64,000 bases of DNA from Zizania palustris (taxonomy: Eukaryota > Streptophyta > Magnoliopsida > Poales > Poaceae), in the NCBI GenBank assembly GCA_019279435.1, contig JAAALK010000289.1, positions 8,934,342-8,998,341 on the forward strand, in the 5' to 3' direction. The position numbers and the translations under genes are program-made. Below are positions 46,132-57,239 of the stretch, in pieces. Positions within the stretch are counted from its first letter, which is position 1. Every line of letters begins with the position of its first letter. The notes under the pieces are model-generated. The model was not told the origin of the DNA. It saw nothing but the letters and a program-made list of their open reading frames with translations, and did not search any database.

Positions 46132-49100
46132 TTATGCGAAGTATCGCTTTAGGTGCTCCGCATGCCAAGTATGTGCTAACTCTTCACCTTCTAAATTAGC
46201 TAATTTAAATGAACCAGGGCGCCCCGAGCGGACGATTAGATATGGACCTTCCCATTTATTGCCTAACTTCCCTGGTGCTATAATGCTTCGTAGAACAAGA
46301 TGACCCGGCCTTAACTCGCTGAGCTTAACCTTCGGGTCATACCAAGTCTTCGTCTGCTGATGATACTTTGATAAATTGGCTACAGCTCGAAGTCTTGTCT
46401 CTTCTGACAAATCTAACGAAGCTTGTCTTTCTTCTTCGATGTCTGGTTCGGTGCTGCGAAGTGATCCTCCTTTGAGCTCCGTTGGAGTCATAGCTTCATC
46501 TCCGAATAGTAGTCTGAACGGAGTAAAACCTGTGGACCTTGTTTGCGTAGTCCGAATGGACCACAGAATCTTTGGAAGCTCTTCGGTCCACAGTCCCTTT
46601 GATAATCCTACTATTCTTTGATTTAGCCCTGATAAGATATTTCCATTAGCTCGCTCAACTGCTCCATTTGACTGAGGATGTCTCACTGCAGCAAAACATA
46701 GTTGAATGCCTAGGTCTTCGCAAAACTTCCTGAAGGGTTCTGCGTCGAACTGTGTTCCATTGTCAACTGTGAGATATCTAGGCACTCCGAACCGGCAAAT
46801 AATGTTTTTCCAGAAGAATTTCTGTACATTATTCGAAGTGATAGCTGTTAAGGGCTCTGCTTCGACCCACTTAGAAAAATATTCGATAGCTACCACTGCG
46901 AACTTTAAATTTCCCTTTGCTAACGGAAAGGGACCAATTAGATCCATACCCCATCTGGCCATAGGCCATACCGGAGCAATGACTTGAAGAGCTGTTGGTG
47001 GGCGATGACTCCGTCGACCCATCCACTGGCATCCTTGACAAGTGCGGACCAAGCTCTCCGCATCAGCTGTTATTGTGGGCCAATAAAGCCCCTGGCGAAG
47101 TGTTTTTCCTGCCAGAGCTCTAGGGGCTAAATGACTTCCACAAAGGCCTTCGTGAATTTCTCAGAGAATTTCTTGGCCTTCGGCTTGAGATATACATCGG
47201 AGTAGAGGGGAACATACTCCGGCCTTGTATAATATACCGTTGATTAACTGATAGTTTCTTGCTCTGAGCTTTAATCTTGACAATTGGGGCTCTTCTGGCA
47301 AATTTGTTCCTCCTTGCAAGAGTTCTATGATTGAATCTTTCCAATCTGCACTAGGAATGCATAAAATCTCTGCAGAAGCATCTTGAGGCACCGAAGGTAT
47401 ATTGAGCTCCTCATAGAAAGCTTCGTCGGGCACATCCACAGCTCCGGCAGCAGCCTTCGCTAAAATGTCCGCTTGCACGTTTTCAGCTCTTGGTATACTC
47501 CGAATGGAAATACCCTTGAAATGTGCTTCGATCTTGCGAATTTCTTCCAAATACTTTGCAAGCTGTGGATGTCGGACCTGAAAACTTTTGTCTACGTGCC
47601 CTGCTACTATCTGAGAATCTGTTTTTATAATTATTCTTGTAGCCCCTAAAGCACGTGCTTTCCGAAGTCCCAATAATATTCCTTCGTACTCCGCTATATT
47701 ATTGGTAGACTTAAAGTTGAGTCTTGCGGAGTACATTGCTCTTTGCCCTGACGGTGAAATTAATACTGCCCCAATGCCTGCTCCGGATGCTTGAAAAGCC
47801 CCATCGGAGTAAATAGTCCAAACTCCGTCATCTGATTTCTCCGGAGTCAACTTCGTAGGTGGAGTCCACTCTGCTACGAAGTCTGCTAGAACTTGAGATT
47901 TGATAGCTGTCCTTGCCAGGAAAGATATGCCGAAGGGTGCTAGCTCTACTGCCCACTTTCCAATCCTTCCAGTGGAATCTTTGCTTCGGAGCATATCTCC
48001 TAAAGGATACGAAGTTGGTACAATTACATTATGAGCCAAAAAATAATGTCTTAGCTTCCTCGAAGCCATTATCAGAGCATAAACGAACTTTTCAAGTTCG
48101 GAATATCTTGTCTTTGCTCCTGACAATGCTTCGGATACAAAATAGACAGGATTTTGGACCAACTTCCCATTGATATCAGCTTCTCTGACAAGTACTGCGC
48201 TGACAGCTGATCCTGTGGCTGCAAGATACAGGAGTAGGGTTTCGTCCGCAATAGGCACCGTAAGTGTAGCAAGATTGCTGAGATAATCTTTAATATCTTC
48301 GAAGCTCTTCTGACACTCCGGTGTCCATGCAAAATCTTCGGACCCTTTCAAAGCTTTAAAAATTGGCAAACTCCTCTCCGCAGACCTTGATAAAAACCTG
48401 CTAAGTGCGGCCAGACGTCCAGTCAGCTTTTGCACTTGCTTTAAATTTTCGGGAGGAGCCATCTTCTGCAGCGCAGTTATTTGAGTAGGGCTAGCTTCAA
48501 TTCCCCTGCTTGAAACTAAGTACCCTAACAACTTTCCAGCCTTAGCTCCGAATATACATTTTTCGGGGTTAAGGCGGATCCCACATGCCCGAAGGCTATT
48601 GAATGTTTCTGCTAAGTCTAGGCTATGTTGGTGCTTTAAAGCACTCTTTATTACAATATCATCCATATAGGCCTCCACATTGCGACCTAATTGATGACCT
48701 AGAGCCTTAGCAACTAATCTTGAAAAAGTAGCCCCGGCATTTCTTAGACTGAAGGGCATTCTTACATAACAGAAGACTCCCGAAGGAGTTACAAAGCTCG
48801 TCTTGATTTCATCTTCGCGCTTCAACCATATTTGATGATATCCGGAATACGCGTCGAGGAATCTTAGTAACTCCGAACCTGCAGTGGAGTCAACTAGTTG
48901 ATCAATTCGGGGCATGGGGTAGGGGTCACGTGGGCACGCTTTATTCAAAGATGTGAAATCAATGCACATGCGCCACTTCCCGGAAGACTTCTTCCTGACG
49001 AAGACTGGGTTGGCTAGCCATTCTGTATGGGCCACTTCTCTGATAATCCCAGCCTTCAACAGTTTTTCAACTTCGTTCTTAGCTAGAGCAGCTCTCTCTG

Positions 49101-51528
49101 CGGACATCTTCCGGAGCCCTTGTCGAACAGGCCGGGCCTTCGGGTTTACAAGCAAGCTGTGTTCAATAATATCCCGATCGACTCCGGTGATATCTTCGTC
49201 AGACCAGGCGAAGACATCCAAATTTTCTCCTACAACCTTTTCCACGGAAGTTGCAACTTCGGGAGGTAAATCTTTACCAAACTGAAAAGTGTATTCTTTA
49301 CCATCTTTGACAATGATCTTCGTTGCAATCTCTCCTTCGGGACTTGGTCTTGGAAACGACTTCTTCGAAGCTTCGGAGGAGGCTGAAAAAATTTCTCCAT
49401 TATCTTGGACACTGTTTACTTGCCTCGGATCAAGAGGAGGACCATGACCATATTCTGCTCTCCGAGCTATGGCTTGATCTCCGAAGACTGTCAGAACTCC
49501 TGATTGTGTGGGCATCTTCATGCACAAGTAATTGTGATGCGCCACAGCTCCGAACTGATTCAACATGCCTCGGCCAAAGATAACATTATAAGCATACGGG
49601 GCATCCACCACATCAAAGATAACTTCTTCAGTTCGGGCTAGTAAACCTTCTCCGAAGGTTACTTCCAGGCCTATCTGGCCAAGTGCATCTAGCGGGGGTC
49701 CTGCGAAGCCTTGCAGAGGACGAGCCGCTGGAAGGAGATGCTTCCGGGAAATGCATAACTGATCGAAGGCTTGTACAAATATGATATCTGCCGAGCTACC
49801 TCCGTCAATTAGCACCCTTCGAACTTCTGTCCCCGCAATATCAGCAGTAATAACCAATGGATCTGCATGCGAGAACTTGATACCAGCTGCATCCTCCGCA
49901 GAGAAAGATATTGGAACATGAGACCACTCCGGCATTGCAGCTGCAGATGACGAAGTTCCAATGTGGCCTACTTCTCGAACGTACTCTCTTCGCTGTCTCT
50001 TGGACATGCTTCCGAGGGTACCTCCTCCGGAGATAGGGAGAACTACTCTCTTCCCTCTATCTTGCCCTTCTTCTTGCTTCGGAGGTGGCATAACATTGGC
50101 CACCGGAGGATGCCTTGCAGCATCAAGATTTTCTATCCGCGCCACAGCCTGGACCGGCTCCGAGCGCACTGCTGCTGCTGGACTTCGGTCGGTACTACCT
50201 CGACCCGAAGTTCTCTCCAAGTATTCTCCCCGAAGGGTAAGAATAGCCTTGCAGGTGTCAGTTGCATGGCTTCGGTTCTCTCCATGAATACAACAAAAAA
50301 GGGTCTGGCCCTTGCCAGCCGTTTTCCCTGGCGGCCTCCAGCCGCTGGACTTGTTCCCTGCAGACTGTGGAGCTCTTGGTGCAAACTTCTGCGGGGGTGC
50401 AATGTTTAAGACCTCAGAACGAGGGTGCTTTTGCCCTCTTCTTCTATCATGTTGCACTTCGGGGACTGGTTCTTGCGGCTGAGCCGAAGTCTTCACCTCT
50501 GCTTTAACTTCTGTCAACACTGTCGAAGTAGCAGTAGTCCTCCGAAGCCAACCTTCTTCCGACTTTGAGTACTCCTCGAAGTACGACATCAACTGTGATA
50601 CTGTGGTGATGCTCTTCCGATGCAATTTATCCAAAAGGCCTTTATGACTGACGCCTTCCCGAGCTGCATCAACCACCGAGGATGTGGACAGCCCCCGAAT
50701 TTGCGACTTCGTGTGAGCAAAGCGCTTGAAGTACTGCCTCAATGTTTCTCCGGGGAGCTGTTTCACTTGGAAAAGGCTTCCTGTCGACATGGGGGGCACG
50801 AAGGTGCCCTGAAAGTTACTTATGAACTTCTTCTTCAACTGTGACCATGAAGTGATTGATCCTGGTTTTAAAGACCAGAACCATCTCAACGCCACTCCTT
50901 GAAGGGCTAACGGGAAGCACTTCGCCATAGTTTCTCTGTCTCCGCCACTAGCCTCGATTGCTAGGGCATAAGAACGTGCAAACTCACTGGGATCTTCGTC
51001 TCCGGCATACTTGCAAAGCTTCGAAGCTTTGAACCTCGGATCGAAGCGAACCTTCTAAAGCTCGGGATGCAACGGAGATTCATTGTCGTAAGAGGCGTTC
51101 TCCGGGGCTTCGGGATAGTCAAGATCGTCGTCTTCGTGCACTTCGGGGATAGCTGGGGTGGCTTGAGGGCGAAGCCTGTTCGCAGCCTCCTGTCGCCACC
51201 TCGCTACCTCGGCTTGAAGATTGGCCATTTGAGTGGCCATATCTCGAAGGCTATCTTCATCTCCTCCGGAAGGACCTTCCGGGTCTTGAGAACTGGTATG
51301 ATCAGTTCCAATCGGAATGGAGGGTGGCAGAGTGGCTCCGGGCGGTCGGAGTGTAGAAGGGGTTGGTGGAGAGGTTTCGTATCCTCGAGGGATAGAAGCC
51401 CCTTGCGGAGTTAGAGGTGGAGGGATAGTCGAAGACCCTCCGACTTCGACTGTGTCGAAGGGTATCTCTCCGGAGATCCGAGAGGACCTCCGAGTGGGAT
51501 TGCGAGGTGCGCTCCGCTTAGGAGGCAT
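46132..51528 (-). pseudogene. gag-pol: Tat-3 gag-pol, one frame with two stops, dual RNase H
   Basis: 1,799 codons including the terminal stop, in one frame from the ATG at 51528 (MPPKRSAPRNPTRRSS). Gag: a basic/Pro-rich start, a TAG at 51055-51057 (codon 158), then the capsid domain (FPLALQGVALRWFWSLKPGS) and a variant knuckle CCIHGENRSHATDTC. Protease: LIDGGSSADIIF, the DGGS form usual in Tat. RT: YMDD at 48658-48669. Native RNase H region, then a second archaeal-type RNase H (YSDGAFQASGAG, NNIAEYEGILLGLRKAR, KTDSQIVAGHVD) at about 47480-47820. A TGA at 47161-47163 splits it from the integrase zinc region (CQGCQWM) and core, whose Asp/Asp/Glu lie in GMDLIGPFP, VDNGTQFD and NGAVERANG. Catalytic residues look intact elsewhere. 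The two stops could be read through or be post-insertion mutations. Confidence 0.92.
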
Positions 51529-51570
51529 GATGCAAAAGGTTGGTAGAGAACGAAGTTTTTTGGACTAAGT

Positions 51571-51589
51571 TCCCCACGGACGGCGCCAA
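51571..51589 (-). other. Primer binding site of Tat-3
   Basis: On minus, TTGGCGCCGTCCGTGGGGA starts one base inside the 5' LTR. The TGGCGCCGT block matches the 3' end of plant tRNA-Asp (ACGGCGCCA); the rest matches only partly, so the tRNA assignment is tentative. Confidence 0.6.
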
Positions 51590-51590
51590 C

Positions 51591-52025
51591 TGTTGGCGTA
51601 AAAGATTACGCTAACAGGTTTCTGTAGAAAAGAAACTAACAAACGAAGTGTTTGCGAAGCAAACTGTTCTAAGCCTCCGAAAGGATAATAACTTAGAATA
51701 GTTCGAAAGTGTGTATTGATTCACTTGTAATCGGTCCTCATTACAGGGTAAAATGGGGGGTATTTATAGGCCTAAACATTAAGGAAAAGACCTATTTACC
51801 CCTCTATTACAACCGACATTAAGGAAACTATTCGGTTTCCTTAATAGGGCTAAAATGGTAAAAGACTAATCTAATAGGATAGAAGATAAGTCTTCCATCT
51901 TAGCTGGCAGAAAAGATCCTGAAGGACTTTGGTTCGAAGATGGCCTTCGGACAATCTTCGAACTGGTTGGCTGTCTTCATGCTGCTTTGGCAATAACCCT
52001 GAAGATGAGATATTTTCCCCCAACA
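51591..52025 (-). repeat. 5' LTR of Tat-3 (high-coordinate LTR)
   Basis: 435 bp, apparently identical to 40582-41016. Followed by CTTGG. Confidence 0.95.
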
Positions 52026-52030
52026 CTTGG

Positions 52031-52327
52031 GAACCCAAGGGTGGCAATGCGCCAAAAAGTAGTTTTGTTGTGGCTGATTGTGTGTGTCCTACCTAGCTAA
52101 TTAGATATATATTTATAGTCCATAGACTTGTCGTCCAAGTAAAATCCATTGTAACCAATTCTGGATTGTCTTTATCTTCTCCCATTTCCATCGGCTTCTT
52201 CTTATCCAGTCACTTGTAATAGAAACGGATGGGCTTCATTGACCAACCTTTGACTGGTTCCTCGACTTTTGTTTACCGTGTGGCATCCTTAGTAGGCCTA
52301 GTCTTTTGCCAAATCTTGGTGTCAACA
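52031..52327 (-). repeat. Element X LTR, 5' part (minus)
   Basis: On minus it begins TGTTGACACCAAG at 52327. It contains TATAAATATAT near 52105-52118 as a likely TATA box; the aligned CTATAAATATG in the + copy near 62448 supports this. It continues into 40581 once Tat-3 is removed. Confidence 0.75.
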
Positions 52328-54546
52328 TTGGGTATCATCCTCTAGGCTCCCGTCCCTCTTAGTCCTCATTATTTTTATATGCTTGCTTCTGCTTGTGAGC
52401 TATTTCTGTTTAGTGTTATGGGCAGCCAACAGGTACTTTTCATTGTTTCTATTTTACTATTCTGGGCATTATGAGTGCTTAAATAAAATCTATCAGTAGC
52501 TATTACTCTAGATCCTCTACCTAGTATTGTGTGTATGGCGTTGTCTCTTCGCGCACCTAATTTTCCTAGGCGGTTGGAAGGGGTAGGTCACCTTGTCTTG
52601 CCTTACCGCCGTAAGAACACTAGGAATGATCATTTCTTTCCTCTTTATGAAGAGATGGTTCATTCTGAAGAAAATTGTTTATCTTAAAATTGTACTTTTG
52701 TTTTGAGCTTTTTGTAGGACCGAAACAGACAACTAGAGGGGGTTAATAGGAGTCTCAACAAATTCTTTTGAAAAGATGGTTTATTCCTTTCACCAAATGC
52801 TCCTCCAGAGAAAGCTAGCGGAAGCACATAGAGAACTTAAAAGAGGTTGATAAGAAAATATGACTCTAACGTATATATGAGATGAACCTCTAGTTCTATT
52901 AAGTACACAATCATTAGTCATAGTCACGAGAACAAACACTAGAAAAAAAGCGCAAGAGAATATTGTCTCCGATAAATTGTACTTCAAGTTGGTGGTCTAG
53001 AGTCATGAAAACTTAAACCACATCAAATATGTACGTGTATATGAGTTTTTAAAACTCTAGCAACAAGAAGAATGACTGTCAAGGGTGCAGAATTTTTTAG
53101 CTCAGACCAAAAACGAAAATCAATAACTAAAAGATAAACTAGATTCCAAAATAAGAATCAAACTACAAATTCAAAAGAAAAATGTTAGAAGGAGGAGAGC
53201 ACTCACAAATATAAGAAAATATTCTTCATTACTAACAAATATCAGCTCTATTAAAAGATTTTCTCACAATAAGCTCTAACCTATTACAAGACTAAACCTC
53301 CTCTGAAAACCATTTCAAAGGATTCTCACAATGTTGATAAATTAAAGGTATGCACCAACCACTAGTCATTATCCTCTATATATAGGCTAAGAGGCTAGTC
53401 TTACAAGTTCTCTTACCCTGCAAGCTTCTTGCGAAGCTTTTCTTGCATGTTTCCCACAAAGCTTGTCTCATAAGATTTCTGGCCAATCTTAAATATTCAT
53501 TTGTTTTGATGATTCCCTTTGATCTAGAAGAAATTTTGACATGTAACTAATGCCATTATAAAGTTTTTGAAATTATCTTTTTATCCATATGCAAAACGTT
53601 GAAAATGGAGTCTGTATATGACTTAGGCGATGATTTGAGTGCTTGCTGCTCCTAGAGACCAAGATGGACTCAAACTTGATGTGGGTTGAGCCTCCAACTC
53701 AATTAGTACAACCTCATTGATCTTCTTCGTCTCTTGGCCTCCCACAGTTTTGTGGTCAAACCGTGAAACCCACGTTCTCTTCTTGCTTTACCTCAAGTCT
53801 CTCCTACTCCTGATGTCGACATGTATCCTCCATATTTTGATCTTGACTATCGACAAGTCTCTCCCGCTCCTGATCTCTCGAGTCACATTGTCACTTGCAC
53901 CGACATCCCCTCCACTCTAATTTTTAAACACGCTATATGCATCAAACTTCATCACATGACTTGCTTAATCTTCATGTGGACTCCATGGAGGTGCTGCTCG
54001 AATAGCAACACTTATCATCTTCTTCACATGGAGATCGCCGGACTTCATCGACCTGGTTGTAGGACAGGGAGTAGCAATCAGAAAAGCAATCAGTGTCCTA
54101 ATTGAAAAGACACCCTCACAATGCTCAAAGGAAAACTAAACTTACTCACATATTAGGTAGACATATCACTTACTGTTCACAAAAAAATCATTCACAGAAT
54201 AATCAAAGCATCTCATGAATCAAGTAAACCACATCAATAAATCACAAATAATCTATCAAGTCTATATCATTTAACCTCGACAACGTAACATTAAACACAT
54301 GGTAGTCATAAATTTTCACAGACATTCAAACAAACAAATTAAAAACACAGATGATATAGTTCTTACCTGAAATTACCTATGTTGAATCAGCAGAGACTTG
54401 ATGCGGGGGATAGAACGCCGAGATTCACCAGCACGCAAAAATCAGCACGGGTTGCTCACTAGCGCTACGGGTCAAGCACGATCTCCCATGAGCTAGAGCG
54501 GGCACGGTGTGATGCATATGTGCCACCAAAGTCCTATGGATGCGTG
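52328..54546. other. Unassigned repeat-like sequence with an LTR-type terminus at 52713
   Basis: No coding region is supported. On minus, 52713-52745 reads like a SIRE-type LTR end (...CCCCCTCTAG...GGTCCTACA), similar to the copia-1 LTR terminus, and TATATATAG near 53380 could be its TATA box. I cannot find the other LTR end or internal sequence, so a solo or truncated LTR is only possible. The rest is AT-rich and unrecognised. Confidence 0.3.
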
Positions 54547-55322
54547 TGTTTGGGAATAGAGAGGCTACGCTACCCAACAATTTCAAAAATTTTGCCCCCA
54601 ATCCTCAGAACCATGCGTGTGAGAGATGATGAATCGTTACCTTCTAGTGCAAGACGCGCTAGGTGCAGCGGAACAAGTTGTTGGGGAAGGGCATCCTCTC
54701 TTATCCTCGTCTCGCTCTGCTCGTTCCCCGCCGATCCAATCGGCGAAGATGATAGTGTCCACGTGAAGAAGCCCACAAGCATTGCTGTTGGAGCAGCTCC
54801 TCCACGGTATCCACACGTACATGGATAAGATTGATCTCACACCGGCGTACTAGCACCTAGTGTGAGACCGAGAGAAATCTTAATCTCAACTCTTAAGATC
54901 AAGAAAGGGAGAGGAGTTATTGGTGGCTAGGGTTTAGGTCTAATCTAAACAATGAATCATATGATCTCCAAGACCTCCTCCTCTCTTTATATAGAGGTGA
55001 GACCCCTGGTCCCAATCCAATTGAGGTCCAACAGATCCAATATGTTTTGCCACCTCGGAACATCCGATTCTCAGATCAGAACTTCCGATCAGGGCTCTCG
55101 GTCCACAATTTGAGGAAGCATCAGAACTTCTGATACTCTTATTGGAACTTTCGATCAGGGCATTTTTTCCGATCCACATCGGAACTTTCGGTTTGAACTC
55201 TTTGTCTCTAAATTAGAAATTATCAGAACTTCCGATTTTAGCTTTGTGTTTCATAAACAATAAATTATCAGAACTTATGATACCATATAAGAACATCCGA
55301 TTTGAACTCTCTATTTCGAATT
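54547..55322 (-). repeat. copia-2 LTR in inverted orientation (left arm of inverted pair)
   Basis: On minus this matches the copia-2 LTR to its 3' end (GGGTAGCGTAGCCTCTC...CCCAAACA at 54547). It faces the 5' LTR of copy B across a spacer of about 27 bp (55323-55349). The innermost bases of the two arms are inverted matches (TTTGAACTCTCT... versus ...AGAGAGCTCAAA). Confidence 0.75.
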
Positions 55323-55349
55323 GGATTCATAAGTTCCGATTGTTTTCTG

Positions 55350-56065
55350 AATTGGAAACAGAGAGCTCAAATCGGAAGTTCCGATATGGTATCAGAAATT
55401 CCAATAATTTATAATTTAGAGATAGAGAATTGAAACTAGAAGTTCCAATGCGTATCAGGAAAAATTGTACTGATCATAAGTTTCGATAGGGGTATCAAAA
55501 GTTCCGATGATTCCTGGAATTTTAGTTCGAGAGCCTTGATTGGAAGTACTGAGGTGGGTGTAACAAATTGAATATGTTAGGTCTCGAATTGTTTGAGGCC
55601 AAGGCTCTTACCTCTATATAAAGAGAGGAGGAGGTCTTGGATATTAGATTATTCATAGTTTAGGTCAAATCTAAACCCTAGGCACCAAGAACTCCTCCTC
55701 TCTCTTTCTTTATCTCAAAAGTTGAGATTGAGGATTCTCTCATTTCTGATGAGCGGTGCTAGCATGCCCACGTGGGAAGGATCTCATCCCTGTACGTGTG
55801 GATACCATGGAGACACTGCTCCAATTGCAGTGCTCGTGGGCTTCTTCATGTGAACACCGTCATCATCTTCATCGATTGAATCACCGGGGAATGTCTAGAG
55901 CGAGGCGAGGATAGTGAAGATGCGCTTCCCCAACATCTTCTTCATTTGCACCTAGCGTGTCTTGTGCTATATGGTATCAATTCATGATCCCTCACATGCA
56001 TGGTTCTTAGGCTTTGGGCGAATTTTTGAAATTTCCGGCTAGCGTAGCTTCCCCATTCCTCAATA
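55350..56065 (+). repeat. 5' LTR of copia-2 copy B (right arm of inverted pair, 5'-truncated)
   Basis: Collinear with 61567-62296 of the 3' LTR but missing about its first 110 bp, at the inverted junction. It ends CCCCATTCCTCAATA, followed after one base by the primer site. Confidence 0.8.
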
Positions 56066-56066
56066 G

Positions 56067-56078
56067 TGGTATCAGAGC
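56067..56078 (+). other. Primer binding site of copia-2 copy B
   Basis: TGGTATCAGAGC, the initiator-Met tRNA site, one base after the LTR end. Confidence 0.9.
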
Positions 56079-57239
56079 CTATGTGCGAAGTGTTAGATTT
56101 GGATCCCTCATGTATGGTGATACATGGTGGAAAAACAAATTAGATCTATTTTCTTTCCGCATAATATCAGAAGTTCCAATGCCAGATCGGAAGTTCCGAT
56201 GTTTGTCGGATCGGAAGTTCCTATACTGATCACAAGTTCCTATATTGATCAGAAGTTCTGATGGATCAGAAGTTTCAATATCGGTTTTTAATTGATACAA
56301 AGAGCAATATTGCAGTTGGAAGTTCTAATTTGTAATCGAATGTTCCGATCCAGTTCAGTCACTTGTAGGTTTTTCGCCTAACTTTGATTTCTAGAGAATG
56401 TTGAGACAGGTATGGCCTTGATAAATGTGAAGTATGAGATGCACGCAATGAATGTAAATTAAATATGTCCTGTGTGTCAAGATTATTTATAGCCAAGGTT
56501 GGTGTACATTTGCGACCTACATGTCGAGAATTGATGCTTCAGCTCAGGTAACCAGTGTAGGTGCTATAGTGATAGACTAGTACAGTTCCTAGAGGCTGGA
56601 ACTACACACTCAATGACGTGAACCATGGAGATAGAGTTCTCCATGTGAAGAGGGCCATGCTATGTCACAATTAATGTGATTACTTGTGATGCTTTCTTAT
56701 ATTTCTGTTATACTATTCTTGCATGTTTCGTGCGCGTTAGGGACATAACCTTGCTAGAATAGTTTTCCCTTAGAAAATTAAATATTGATGCTCTTTCCAA
56801 TAGCTACACCCACCAGTGATCTCAATCATCGATAGTGGGTCTGCTAAAGCAGAGGGTTATCCTTTATCTTGACTAGTTGGGGTGGAAGTCGGACTTCAAC
56901 ATGCATAGTATTGGTTTGCTTAACGACGCTATCAAAATGGTTTTGGGCCTTGGGGAATAGAGTTGGCATAAAGCATTGGGTGCTTCTCCAACGACAAAAG
57001 TCACATACGATGTGATTAGCAAAGTGTTGCTTACCTATGTCACCTAGCTTCTAGCGGTGATGCCAAAACTCACTAGGAGTTAGAATGAATATGGATCATG
57101 CACCACTATTAGTGATTAGAGGGAAAGTGACTGTTTTTGAAATAGTGGAACATCTTTTATTGGATAGGAGATAAACATTGCATAGTGATGAACCTTGCAT
57201 TTAATCTTTTGTAAATCATAGCACCTACTACTACTTCTA
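56079..57239 (+). other. copia-2 copy B leader
   Basis: Non-coding leader between the primer site and gag. It contains a 296-bp segment (56581-56876), bounded by GACTAG at both ends, that copy A lacks. No supported reading frame. Confidence 0.6.

Larger units (their letters stand above)
40582..52025 (-). mobile_element. Complete, very young Tat-lineage Ty3 retrotransposon (Tat-3)
   Basis: 11,444 bp with apparently identical 435-bp LTRs and a CTTGG duplication. On minus: 5' LTR 51591-52025, primer site just inside, gag-pol 51528-46132 with two stops, a tandem array, then the polypurine tract GAGGGGCTACT and 3' LTR 41016-40582. On the opposite strand, between integrase and the 3' LTR, sits a five-exon gene (41494-45142). 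Dual RNase H, the YMDD RT and the antisense ORF place it in the Tat lineage (Grande/RIRE2/Retand-like). Identical LTRs imply very recent insertion. Confidence 0.95.

Noticed and set aside
51055..51057. Programmed readthrough at the TAG in Tat-3 gag
   Set aside because: It lies at codon 158, before the capsid domain, not between Gag and Pol where readthrough signals are found; a simple mutation is more likely.
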